Assembly (NCBI RefSeq): GCF_001864835.1
Contig: NZ_MJGI01000023.1
Span: 204,539-268,538, forward strand
DNA: 64,000 nucleotides
Origin: Curtobacterium sp. MCBA15_001
Lineage (GTDB): Bacteria > Actinomycetota > Actinomycetes > Actinomycetales > Microbacteriaceae
Reading direction: 5' to 3'
The number at the start of each line of letters is the position of its first letter. The first letter of the stretch is position 1. Shown here in pieces: positions 35,377 through 45,153 of the stretch. A program made the translations under genes and the position numbers. The notes under the pieces are model-generated. The model did no database searches and was not told the origin of the DNA. It worked only from the letters and a program-made list of their open reading frames with translations.

Positions 35377-36285
35377 TCACTTGATGGCGCCCTGGGTCAC
35401 ACCGGACATGACCCACCGCTGGGTGAGCACGTACACGATGATCGACGGGGCCATCGCCATGAGGTACGAGGCGAACGACACGTTGTAGTTGTTGCTGAAC
35501 TGGCTCTGGAAGATCTGCTGCAGCACGGGGAGCGTCTGCAGCGCGGGATCGGCGGTGATGAGCGCCGGCATCATGTAGTCGTTCCACGACGCCAGGAACG
35601 CGAAGATCCCGACGGTGGCGCTCATCGGGGCGAGCAGCGGGAACAGCAGCCGCCAGAACACCTGGCCGACGCTCGCGCCGTCGATGCGGGCGCTCTCCTC
35701 GAGCTCGCCCGGGATCGACCGCAGGAACGCGGTGAACAGCAGCACGCTGAACGACAGCTGGAACATGATGTGCAGGATCGCGACGCCGATGGGGTTGTCG
35801 AGGTGGACCATGCCGGTGAGCTTCACCTGCGACAGCGCGAGCACCGGGAACGGCAGGAACATCGCCGCGAGCAGGTAGAAGAACGACCAGCGGAACAGCC
35901 GGTGCTGCCAGTTGTGCGAGATCGCGTAGGCAGCGAACGACGCGAGCAGGATCGTGCCGGACACCGAGATCGCGGCGACCAGGACCGAGACGCCGAACGC
36001 CCGCGGGAAGTCGGTCAGCTCCCATGCCTTGACGAAGCCCTCGATGCTGAACGGAGCCGGCAGCGAGAACGCGTTGCCGTCGATGGCCTGCCCGGTCGTC
36101 TTGAACGCCATCACGACGGTGACGTACAGCGGGACCAGGACGGTCAGCGTGCAGACCGCCAGGATGATCGTCAGCGGCCAGTTCCAGCCGCTCTTCGACC
36201 GTCGTCCGCGGGCGCTGTCGGCGTCGACGGACTGCATGCTGCCGGTGCGGGTCGTGCCCGGCTGGAGGGGTGCCTGGAGCGTCAT
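35377..36285 (-). CDS. Alpha-glucoside ABC importer, MalG-type permease
   Basis: Membrane subunit of 302 residues in the CUT1 class. Six helices, with the EAA loop GELEESARIDGASVGQVFWRLLFPLLAP contacting the ATPase near residue 200, and the C-terminal GVTQGAIK typical of MalG-like proteins (usual ending: GAVKG). ATG 36285 overlaps the MalF-like stop by 4 bp. The operon contains no ATP-binding subunit; in actinobacteria such importers use the shared MsiK ATPase, which must be encoded elsewhere (inference). Confidence 0.92.
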   Translation of the reverse strand: MTLQAPLQPGTTRTGSMQSVDADSARGRRSKSGWNWPLTIILAVCTLTVLVPLYVTVVMAFKTTGQAIDGNAFSLPAPFSIEGFVKAWELTDFPRAFGVSVLVAAISVSGTILLASFAAYAISHNWQHRLFRWSFFYLLAAMFLPFPVLALSQVKLTGMVHLDNPIGVAILHIMFQLSFSVLLFTAFLRSIPGELEESARIDGASVGQVFWRLLFPLLAPMSATVGIFAFLASWNDYMMPALITADPALQTLPVLQQIFQSQFSNNYNVSFASYLMAMAPSIIVYVLTQRWVMSGVTQGAIK

Positions 36286-37268
36286 GAGAAGAGGGCCTTC
36301 CCGCGGCTGAGCCGCAGCTGGACGAGCGCGAGGACGACGGTGATGACGAAGAAGATCGTCGCGTTCGCCATCTGGTACGAGTAGTCGCCGCTGTTGAACC
36401 CGTTGAAGATCGACATCGCGACGCTGGTCGTCGAGGTTCCGGGGCCGCCCGCCGTCAGGCCGACGATGATGTCGTACGCGTTCAGGAAGTTCTTGAACCC
36501 GAGGATGAGGTTGATGACGATGTAGCCCGCGGTGAGGGGCATCGTGATCGAGATCAACTGGCGCCACGACGACGCGCCGTCGATCGCGGCCGCCTCGTAC
36601 ACCTCGCCCGGGATCGCCAGCACGCCGGCGATGTAGATGAGGAGCGTGCCGGGGATCGCCTGCCACGTCGTGACGATGACGATCGCGACCCAGGCCAGGT
36701 CCGGGTTCGCAAGGATGCTGGTCTCGAGCGGTGCGAAGCCGAGCGACGTCGCCAGGGCGGGGAGACTGTTGCCGAACAGGAACGAGAACACGTAGGCGAT
36801 GACGATGCCCGAGATGACCATCGGCAACACGAAGACCGCGCGGAGGGTGACCTTCGCCCGGATCCGGCTCGTCAGGGCGATCGCCAGCAGCAGGGCGATC
36901 GCGTTCACCACGAGCACGGTGACGAGCGAGAAGCCCATCGTGAACAGGTACGCGTTGAGGATCGCGGGGTCGCTGAAGATGGCGAGGTAGTTCGTCAGCC
37001 CGGTGAAGCCGAACTCGCCGAAGCCGACCGAGTCCGTGAAGCTCAGCACGATGCCCATCACCGCCGGGACCGTGATCGCGAGCGTGAACACGACCAGGGT
37101 CGGCAGCAGGAAGGCCAGGAACACCGGCTGGATGCGGTGCATGTGGGCACGGGGGGTCCGCGTGGTGCGGGAGCCCGCCGTGGGGGAGCCGTGCGGCGCG
37201 GTGTCCGGGCTTCCTGGGCGTTGTTCGTTCCGGCGACTGCCGCCGGATGACGTCGTGGCGATGGCCAT
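36282..37268 (-). CDS. Alpha-glucoside ABC importer, MalF-type permease
   Basis: Membrane subunit of 328 residues, CUT1 class. A hydrophilic, Arg/Pro/Thr-rich cytoplasmic N-terminus of about 45 residues precedes the first helix (PVFLAFLLPTLVVFTLAITVPAVMGIVLSF). The EAA loop reads GEVYEAAAIDGASSWRQLISITMPL; LTAGGPGTSTTSVAMSIF near the end is characteristic of MalF-like permeases. It follows the binding-protein gene after 30 bp and overlaps the MalG-like gene by 4 bp. Confidence 0.92.
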   Translation of the reverse strand: MAIATTSSGGSRRNEQRPGSPDTAPHGSPTAGSRTTRTPRAHMHRIQPVFLAFLLPTLVVFTLAITVPAVMGIVLSFTDSVGFGEFGFTGLTNYLAIFSDPAILNAYLFTMGFSLVTVLVVNAIALLLAIALTSRIRAKVTLRAVFVLPMVISGIVIAYVFSFLFGNSLPALATSLGFAPLETSILANPDLAWVAIVIVTTWQAIPGTLLIYIAGVLAIPGEVYEAAAIDGASSWRQLISITMPLTAGYIVINLILGFKNFLNAYDIIVGLTAGGPGTSTTSVAMSIFNGFNSGDYSYQMANATIFFVITVVLALVQLRLSRGKALFS

Positions 37269-37298
37269 GGGGATCGTCTCCTCGGTCCGCGGACCGGG

Positions 37299-38594
37299 TC
37301 AGGCCTTCCGACGCGCCACGCGCGCCCAGTCGGCATCGAGGGTGCGGAGCTGCGGAGCGGGTGCGCCGCCGAGGGCGATCGACTGCGCGTAGTTCGCCAC
37401 CGGGATCTCGGCGGGGACCAGCTGGGACACCCCGAGGTAGAACGCGGCGTCGTCGTAGTACTGCTGCATGCCCTTGAGCGTCGGGTTCGCGACGGGCGGC
37501 GAGTCCTTGCGCGTGCCGAACCCGTTGTTGTCCGCGTTGTACTGGTCGGCGATCTCGGGCGACATCAGGAACTTCAGGAACGTCCGCGCCGCCTCCTGCT
37601 TCTTCGACGCCTTCGGGATCCAGAGCGCCAGGTCGACGTTGACCCGCACCTTCAGGTCGTCCGGGTCGTCGGTCGCGGGCAGCGGGAAGGTCCCGAGGTC
37701 CATGTCCGGCGTCGTCTTCGCGATCTCGATGAGCGCCCACGGTCCCTGCAGGTACATGGCCGACTCGCCCTTGGCGAACGCCAGGTTGCCGTCGCCGTAC
37801 GCGCGGCTGGCGGCGTTCTTGTTCATCCACTTCGCCAGCTGCTCCATACGGCCCATCGGCGGTTCGAAGTCCTTCGAGAACGAGACCGGCGACGACGGGG
37901 TGAGCGACGTCCCCTCCTGGTCGAGCGCCGAGAAGGTCTTCTCCACGTCGAGCATCCCGCCGATGGAGTAGTCGAACATCCCCTGCGCGATGGTCCACGT
38001 GTCCTTGTACGTGCCGTAGAACGGGGTGATGTCCGCGGCGAGCAGCTTCTCGCACACCGCCGTCAGCTCGGTCCAGGTCGTCGGGACCTCGAGACCCTGC
38101 TCGGCGAAGATCTTCTTGTTGTAGATAACCGACGCGGCGGTCACCGAGTACGGCAGCGCGTTCCGTTCACCCGGGTAGGACGCGGTCTGCTCCATGAGCG
38201 TCCAGAGGTCCGGGTTGATCGCCTTCGCCTCGTCCAGGTCGGACAGGTCGGTGAGCGCGCCGTGCTCGACGAACGACACCATGGCGTAGTTGTAGTTCAG
38301 GCAGCCGAGGTCCGGCGGCGAGCTCCGCACGAAGTCGGCGGGCAACGACGACGTCGAGTCGCGGATGACCCGGATCTTCGACTGGCTCTTGTGGAACTTC
38401 GCGATGACGTCGTCGAAGTAGCCGATGACCTCGGGCTTCGAGACGTAGAACGTGATCGTCTCGGTGCCGCTCGAGGACGAGGACATCGGGGCGCATCCAG
38501 CGAGGGCGAAGCCGCTGGCGATGCCACCGGCCCCGAGCAGGAAGGAGCGTCGGCTGAACCCGGCGGTCTTCCGTGTCGTGGCGTGTTGTTGCAC
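37299..38594 (-). CDS. Alpha-glucoside ABC importer, solute-binding lipoprotein with Tat-type signal
   Basis: Family 1 extracellular binding protein of 431 residues. The signal region reads TAGFSRRSFLLGAGGIASGFALAGC: a twin-arginine motif (SRRSFLLG) followed by a lipobox, so it is probably exported folded by Tat and then lipidated. The mature protein shows CUT1 features: TITFYVSKPEVIGYFDDVIAKFHKSQ, ALPYSVTAASVIYNKKIFAEQGLEVPTTWTEL and FAKGESAMYLQGPWAL. GTG 38594 follows CGGAG at the right distance. First gene of the operon, divergent from a ROK regulator. Confidence 0.92.
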   Translation of the reverse strand: MQQHATTRKTAGFSRRSFLLGAGGIASGFALAGCAPMSSSSSGTETITFYVSKPEVIGYFDDVIAKFHKSQSKIRVIRDSTSSLPADFVRSSPPDLGCLNYNYAMVSFVEHGALTDLSDLDEAKAINPDLWTLMEQTASYPGERNALPYSVTAASVIYNKKIFAEQGLEVPTTWTELTAVCEKLLAADITPFYGTYKDTWTIAQGMFDYSIGGMLDVEKTFSALDQEGTSLTPSSPVSFSKDFEPPMGRMEQLAKWMNKNAASRAYGDGNLAFAKGESAMYLQGPWALIEIAKTTPDMDLGTFPLPATDDPDDLKVRVNVDLALWIPKASKKQEAARTFLKFLMSPEIADQYNADNNGFGTRKDSPPVANPTLKGMQQYYDDAAFYLGVSQLVPAEIPVANYAQSIALGGAPAPQLRTLDADWARVARRKA

Positions 38595-38727
38595 GTCGTC
38601 TCCGATCAACCGGGCCCGGCATCCTTGCCGTCCTGGTCCCGCGTCCGGCTCCGGTGCCGCCCGCATGACTAAATGTAGCGAGAAAATCTAATAGCGCAAG
38701 GAACTTCTGGCGCGGTAGTCTCACCGC
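38595..38727. promoter_or_regulatory. Divergent promoter region of the alpha-glucoside operon and ROK gene
   Basis: The 133-bp gap contains an AT-rich island (38667-38693, around CTAAATGTAGCG and GAAAATCTAATAG) that stands out from its GC-rich surroundings. Such islands are the usual site for ROK-family operators and the -10 regions of both divergent promoters. No dyad is convincing enough to name an operator. Confidence 0.45.
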
Positions 38728-39972
38728 ATGCCGCTGCGTCGTGGGACCGTCCGCGGGTCGAGCACCGAGACCGTGCTCGACCATGCCTTCGCCGCGCGCG
38801 GCTTCACTGCGACCGAGGCGATGCACGCCACCGGACTGACCCGCTCCACCGTCCTGGCGGCGTGCGACGAGCTCGTCCGGCTCGGGTGGATCCGCGAACT
38901 GCGCGATGCCCGCGCCGTGGGGGAGTACCGCATCGGCCGGCCCGCCAAGCGCTACGGCCTCGACGAGCGCGCGGGCGTGGTCGTCGGCGTCGATGCCGGC
39001 CAGCACCGGGTCACCGCGTTCGTGGCCGACCTGCGCGGGCGCACGCTGGCGCGGGCCGAGGGCTCCACGGGGATCGACGACCTCGACGTCCCGCACCGCA
39101 TCCGCACGGTCGCGGACACGATCGCGACGGCCCTCGCCACCGCCGGCGTCGGTCCGGGCCGCGTGCTCGTCACCACGATCGGCGTCCCGGCACCCGTCTC
39201 CGCCGACGGCACCTCCCTGCCCGGCGACGGCGGCTACTGGGCCGCGATGAACCCCGGCTTCGGTGACGTCACCGGACACGGCCGGATCGTCGTCGAGAAC
39301 GACGCCAACCTCGCCGCGGTCGCCGAACGCGACGTCCGCGCCGACCGCTCGTTCGCAGCCCTGCTCGCCGGGGAGCGCTTCGGCACCGGCCTGGTCGTCG
39401 ACGGGCGCCTGCTGCGCGGCGCGCACGGCGGCGCCGGTGAGATGCGCGTGCTCGGCATGGTCGAGGGCGTGGGGTCGGCCGACGGGCTCGGCAAGACCGC
39501 CAAGGCCCTCGTCGAACGCGCCGCCCAGGAGGGCCGGATCGCCTCCGGCACACCGCTCGCGACCGCGGTGCGCGCCGGCCGCACCGACGCTGCCGCCGTG
39601 TTCGCCGCCGCCCGCAGTGGTGACCCGGTCGCGCAGCAGGTCGTCGACCAGTTGGGGGACCGGCTGGCGCGGGTCTGCATCGTGCTCGCGAGCCTGCTCG
39701 ACATCGATCGAGTGGTCGTCGCCGGCGCGATCGCTCAGCCCGCCGGCGCGGTGATCGAGCACGCGCAGGAGCTGCTGGCCGCGTGGAGCCTCGACCCGGT
39801 GCCACGCATCGTCGCGTCGGGACTCGGTGCGGACGTCGTCGTGCACGGCGCCATCGCGCTGGCGCTCGAGGTCGTGCAGGACGATCCGCTGGGGATGGCG
39901 CTGCCCGTCGCTGCCGCCACCGGGCCGGTCGCCGCCGACACCGGGGTGACCGACGTGGTCGTGCCCGCCTAG
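38728..39972 (+). CDS. ROK-family transcriptional regulator lacking the zinc-cysteine motif
   Basis: Sugar-responsive regulator of 414 residues. An N-terminal winged helix (STETVLDHAFAARGFTATEAMHATGLTRSTVLAACDELVRLGWIRE) joins a ROK sugar-kinase-like domain: GVVVGVDAGQHRVTAFVADLRGRTLAR (phosphate-loop region), IVVENDANLAAVAERDV (ROK signature ENDAN), and GTGLVVDGRLLRGAHGGAGEMRVLG. After the GxGE segment, ROK proteins usually carry the zinc site CxCGxxGC; here the sequence runs VLGMVEGVGSADGLGKTAKA with no Cys at all in that place. The protein is divergent from the alpha-glucoside operon, its most likely target. Confidence 0.87.
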   Translation: MPLRRGTVRGSSTETVLDHAFAARGFTATEAMHATGLTRSTVLAACDELVRLGWIRELRDARAVGEYRIGRPAKRYGLDERAGVVVGVDAGQHRVTAFVADLRGRTLARAEGSTGIDDLDVPHRIRTVADTIATALATAGVGPGRVLVTTIGVPAPVSADGTSLPGDGGYWAAMNPGFGDVTGHGRIVVENDANLAAVAERDVRADRSFAALLAGERFGTGLVVDGRLLRGAHGGAGEMRVLGMVEGVGSADGLGKTAKALVERAAQEGRIASGTPLATAVRAGRTDAAAVFAAARSGDPVAQQVVDQLGDRLARVCIVLASLLDIDRVVVAGAIAQPAGAVIEHAQELLAAWSLDPVPRIVASGLGADVVVHGAIALALEVVQDDPLGMALPVAAATGPVAADTGVTDVVVPA

Positions 39973-40024
39973 CGCCCAGCACGCAGTGCCCAGCAGGCAG
40001 TGTCCAGCAGGCAGTGTTCAGCGC

Positions 40025-41256
40025 CTACTGGCCCGAGTCCGTCCGCCCCCGGCCCCGGCGCCAGGACAGGACCTGGCGCACGGTGACCTTCGAGCCGTAC
40101 TGCGCGACCGAGTGCCGGAACAGGTACTGCGCGAACCAGAGCAGCACGACCGCCACGGCGAACACCTCGACGATGCAGATGACCGACTCGACCGGTGACA
40201 GCGCGCCCACCGCGTTCCGGACCATCGCGGTCACCGGGGTGAACGTCGGGAAGTACGTGAAGAACGCCGCGACGGGGGTGGTCGGGCTGGTCATGACGAA
40301 GAACGCGGCGTAGACGGGGATGATCAGCGCGAAGATCGCCGCCGACTGCAGCGTCGAGGCGTCCTTGATCGTCGGGACGGCAGCGCCGACGACGACGAAC
40401 AGGGCCGAGGCCAGCAGGACCCCGCCGATCAGCAGCAGCGCGCCCACGACCATCCGCCAGGGGTCGATGACCACGTGGCCGACGCGGCTCGCCAGGAGCG
40501 GCACGACGACCGCGAGCGAGAGCAGTCCCGGGACCAGGAAGACCCCGATCTGCACCAGGCCCACCAGCAGCATCGCGATGACCTTGCCGCGGATCAGGTC
40601 ACCGGCGGTCACCGTGGTGAGGATCATCTCGGAGATCCGGTTCTCCTTCTCCTCGACGACCACCGTGACCATGCGGGCGGCGAGCAGCAGCACGAGACCG
40701 AAGAACGCGGCGACGAAGACCAGCGGCGGCACGATCGACAGCCACCCGGGTGCGACCCTGCCTTCGACGTACGCCGTGACCTCGGCGTTCGGGGGCGAGC
40801 GGAGGATGCTGACCGACTCCGGGTCGTCGACGCCGGCAGCGACGCTCTGCTCGAGGACCCGCTCTGCCAGCGACGAGTACGACCCGTTCTCGAACAGGCC
40901 GCGGTCCTTCGCGGTGACCTGGATCGACTGGCTCGACGGGGTGCGCGGGAAGACGATCAGCGCGTCGAGCCGCCCCGCGACGACGTCGGCCCGGTCGCCG
41001 GCCTCGTCGGTCGAGGGAGTGCCACCCCAGCGGGCCGCGACGGACTCGGACACCAGCCCCGAGCGGTCGACGTAGTGGAACGGGGTCTTCGTCGCCGAGG
41101 AGCTCGACAGCACGGAGTCGGTGCCGGCGCTCTGTCCGACACCGACCAGCAGCGACACGACCACGATGACGACCGGCAGCGCGAGTGTCCCGATCCAGAA
41201 CGCCGGCTTCTTGACGGCCCGGACGAACTCGAACCGGATGACGGTGCCCAGGCGGC

Positions 41257-41260
<4 letters not shown>
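40025..41260 (-). CDS. natB: NatB-like ABC exporter permease
   Basis: Membrane protein of 411 residues of the NatB/COG1668 type (sodium or drug exporter permeases). One N-terminal helix (AFWIGTLALPVVIVVVSLLVGV), a large extracellular domain of about 150 residues, then five or six helices including PPLVFVAAFFGLVLLLAARMVTVVVEEKENRISEMILTTVTAGDLIRGKVIAM, the EEKENRxxEMILT hallmark of the family. ATG 41260 overlaps the ATPase stop by 4 bp. The substrate is unknown; sodium or a toxic compound are the usual suggestions. Confidence 0.87.
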
Positions 41261-42243
<983 letters not shown>

Positions 42244-42312
42244 GGAGCCCCCAATCTCGTCGCGCTGACCCTACTGGCGACGCCGGGGGTGCTGCTGGGT
42301 GCGATGCAATGC

Positions 42313-42351
42313 AACGCGAACGCGAACGCGAACGCGCCGCGCCGCGCCGCG
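42313..42351. repeat. Short tandem repeats between lldD and natA
   Basis: AACGCG is repeated four times (42313-42336), immediately followed by CCGCG repeated three times (42337-42351), ending at the lldD stop codon. The 108-bp gap shows no clear terminator or promoter beyond these. Confidence 0.8.
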
Positions 42352-43677
42352 CTACGGACGCGCGATCGGTGACAGCCGCGCCAGCTGGGTGACGTGCCCG
42401 GGTTCGAGTTCGTCGAGGGACGCGACCCCGAGCAGGCGCATGGTCCGCTCGATCTGCTCGGACAGGATCTGGATCATCCGGTCGACCCCGGCCTCGCCGC
42501 CCGCCATCAGCCCGTACAGGTAGGCGCGGCCGACCATCGTGAACTTCGCCCCGAGCGCGACCGCGGCGACGATGTCGGCGCCGGACATGATGCCGGTGTC
42601 CAGGTGCACCTCGGTGTCCATCCCGACCTCCTTGACCACGGACGGCAGCAGGTGGAACGGGACGGGTGCGCGGTCGAGCTGCCGGCCGCCGTGGTTCGAC
42701 AGTGTGATGCCGTCGACGCCCATGTCCGCAAGGCGCTTCGCGTCCGCCAACGACTGCACGCCCTTGACGACGACCTTGCCCTGCCACTGCGACCGGATCC
42801 ACGCAAGGTCCTCGTACGTGACGGTCGGGTCGAACATCGAGTCGAGCAGCTCGCCGACGGTGCCGGACCAGCGGTCGAGCGAGGCGAACGACAGGGGCTC
42901 GGTGGTCAGGAAGTCGAACCACCACCACGGGCGGGGGATCGCGTTGACGACGGTCTTGATGCCGAGCTGCGGTGGGATCGAGAACCCGTTGCGTTTGTCC
43001 CGCAGGCGCGCACCGGCGACGGGGACGTCCACGGTGACGAGCAGCGTGTCGAACCCGGCCTTCTCCGCGCGGGAGACCAGCGCCATCGACTTGTCGCGGT
43101 CCTTCCACATGTACAGCTGGAACCAGTTACGGCCGTGCGGGTTGGCGTCGCGGACGTCCTCGATCGCGGTGGTGCCCATCGTGGACAGGGAGAACGGGAT
43201 GCCGGCGCGACCTGCTGCCCGGGCACCGGCACGCTCGCCCTCGGTCTGCATCATCCGCGTGAACCCCGTCGGGGCGATGCCGAACGGGTACGCCACCGGC
43301 GCTCCGAGCACCTCGCGCGACGTGGACACCTGCGACACGTCGCGCAGGATCGCGGGGGTGAACTCGATGTCCTCGAACGCCTGCCGTGCACGCGCGAGCG
43401 AGATCTCCGCCTCGGCCGCGCCTTCGGTGTAGTCGAACGCCGCCTTCGGGGTTCGTCGGGCCGCGATGGCGCGCAGGTCCCAGATCGTCAGCGCGGACTC
43501 CAGGCGCTGCCGCCGACCCGGCAACGCGGGCTTCTTGAACTGCATGAGCGGCGCCAGGTCGCGCACCGTGGGCAGCTGTCGCTTCACCGGCGTGCGGCGC
43601 GTCGAGGGTGCTCCCGGGGTCGGCGCAGGCGCTCCGGTCGCCGGGTCGACACGTCGCTGGTCATCGGTCGAGGTCAT
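42352..43677 (-). CDS. lldD: FMN-dependent L-lactate dehydrogenase / alpha-hydroxy-acid oxidase
   Basis: Oxidises L-lactate to pyruvate, linked to the respiratory chain. The 441-residue protein has a TIM-barrel FMN fold: [74 protein letters not shown], the Lys of [10 protein letters not shown] and the active-site [14 protein letters not shown] with catalytic His and Arg, then [20 protein letters not shown]. An N-terminal extension of about 45 residues is Pro/Thr-rich. The ATG overlaps the rhaB stop by 4 bp, which places it inside the rhamnose operon, where it would use the lactate formed from lactaldehyde by RhaEW. Confidence 0.93.
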   Translation of the reverse strand: MTSTDDQRRVDPATGAPAPTPGAPSTRRTPVKRQLPTVRDLAPLMQFKKPALPGRRQRLESALTIWDLRAIAARRTPKAAFDYTEGAAEAEISLARARQAFEDIEFTPAILRDVSQVSTSREVLGAPVAYPFGIAPTGFTRMMQTEGERAGARAAGRAGIPFSLSTMGTTAIEDVRDANPHGRNWFQLYMWKDRDKSMALVSRAEKAGFDTLLVTVDVPVAGARLRDKRNGFSIPPQLGIKTVVNAIPRPWWWFDFLTTEPLSFASLDRWSGTVGELLDSMFDPTVTYEDLAWIRSQWQGKVVVKGVQSLADAKRLADMGVDGITLSNHGGRQLDRAPVPFHLLPSVVKEVGMDTEVHLDTGIMSGADIVAAVALGAKFTMVGRAYLYGLMAGGEAGVDRMIQILSEQIERTMRLLGVASLDELEPGHVTQLARLSPIARP

Positions 43678-45149
43678 ACAGACATCCTACGTCTCGGGGT
43701 GGTCCGGGTGGGGGTACGTTCTGCGGACGGCGTGTAGCGGACCGGCTCGACCGTCCGCGCGACCACGGCCCGCAGCGCTTCGAGTGACGCTCCGCCGAGG
43801 CCGGCCAGCCCCGCGGCCCGCGCCTGCACCAGGACGTTGCCGAGTGCGGTCGCCTCGACGGGGCCGGCCAGGACCGGGCGCCCGGTGCGGTTCGCCGTCA
43901 GCTGGCAGAGCAGTCGGTTCTGTGATCCGCCCCCGACGATGTGGACCTGTCGGATGTCCTTGCCCGTCACGGCGCCGATGGTCGCGAGCGTGGCGGCGTA
44001 GGCATCGGCGAGGGACTCCAGGATGGAGCGGACGACCTCGGCACGCGATGCCGGCGCCGACAGCCCGTGCTCGACGCACCACGTGCTGATCCGGGCCGGC
44101 ATGTCCCCGGGGGGCGTGAAGGACTCGTCCGCGACGTCGAAGACGGGGACCGGTGCGGTGACGGCCGCGGCGGCGGCGAGCAGGGCCTCCAGGTCGATGT
44201 GGTCGCCGGTGCGCTCCCAGGTCCGCACGCTCTCGGACAGCAGCCACAGGCCGGACACGTTCTTGAGGAACCGGACCCGGCCGTCGACGCCGCCCTCGTT
44301 GGTGCAGTTGGCGGCGCGGGCCGCGTCCGACAGGACGGGCGCGTCGAGCTCGACGCCGACGAGTGACCACGTGCCGCTGGAGATGTACGCGAAGTCGCCG
44401 GTCGTCGCGGGGACCGCGACCACGGCGCTCGCCGTGTCGTGCGACCCGACGAGCGTGACGGGTGCGCTGCCGCCCACGGCGTCGGCGACGGAGGGCAGCA
44501 GGGGACCGAGCCGGTCGCCCGGGTCGCGCAGCGTGGGCAGCAGGCCGGACGGGAGGCCCGCGGCAGCCCGCAACGCCGGGTCCCATCCGCGGGTGGTCGC
44601 GTTCAACGCTCCGGTGGTGGACACGTTGGTCCGCTCGGCGGCCTGGACGCCGGTGAGCCAGTACCCGAGCAGGTCCGGCACCAGGAGCGCGCGGTCGGCC
44701 AGGGCGAGCGAGGGGTCCGCAGCCCACTGGAACAGCGTGTTGAACGGCAGGTGCTGCAGGCCGTTCCTGGCATAGAGCTCGGCGGCGTCCACCGCGGCGT
44801 GCACCCGCGCGACACCGCGTTGGTGCCGCTCGTCGCGGTAGTGCGTGGGGAGCCCGAGCAGGCGGCCGTCGCGGAGCAGCCCGTAGTCGACCGCCCACGA
44901 GTCGATGCCGATGCTGGCGATCTCCGCGTGCTGGCCGAACGCGGTGCGGAGCCCGTCGACGACCTGGCGGTACAGCTCGACGACGTCCCAGTGCAGGGTG
45001 TCGGTCGTCCCCTCGTGCAGGGCGACCGGCCCGTTCGGGAACCGGGCGACGTGGTCCATCCGGACGCCGTCGGCGTCGACGTGGCCGACGATGACCCGGC
45101 CGCTGGTCGCGCCGAGGTCGACCGCTGCCACGCTGCCGCTCGTGTGCAT
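43674..45149 (-). CDS. rhaB: L-rhamnulokinase
   Basis: FGGY-family kinase converting L-rhamnulose to L-rhamnulose 1-phosphate, 491 residues. [17 protein letters not shown] at the N-terminus is the RhaB variant of the phosphate loop (DLGASSGR-type), followed by [43 protein letters not shown] and [24 protein letters not shown], all characteristic of rhamnulokinase rather than xylulokinase. It lies 4 bp after rhaEW and overlaps lldD by 4 bp. A basic tail ([11 protein letters not shown]) overlaps the lldD start. Confidence 0.95.
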   Translation of the reverse strand: MHTSGSVAAVDLGATSGRVIVGHVDADGVRMDHVARFPNGPVALHEGTTDTLHWDVVELYRQVVDGLRTAFGQHAEIASIGIDSWAVDYGLLRDGRLLGLPTHYRDERHQRGVARVHAAVDAAELYARNGLQHLPFNTLFQWAADPSLALADRALLVPDLLGYWLTGVQAAERTNVSTTGALNATTRGWDPALRAAAGLPSGLLPTLRDPGDRLGPLLPSVADAVGGSAPVTLVGSHDTASAVVAVPATTGDFAYISSGTWSLVGVELDAPVLSDAARAANCTNEGGVDGRVRFLKNVSGLWLLSESVRTWERTGDHIDLEALLAAAAAVTAPVPVFDVADESFTPPGDMPARISTWCVEHGLSAPASRAEVVRSILESLADAYAATLATIGAVTGKDIRQVHIVGGGSQNRLLCQLTANRTGRPVLAGPVEATALGNVLVQARAAGLAGLGGASLEALRAVVARTVEPVRYTPSAERTPTRTTPRRRMSV

Positions 45150-45153
45150 CGCG

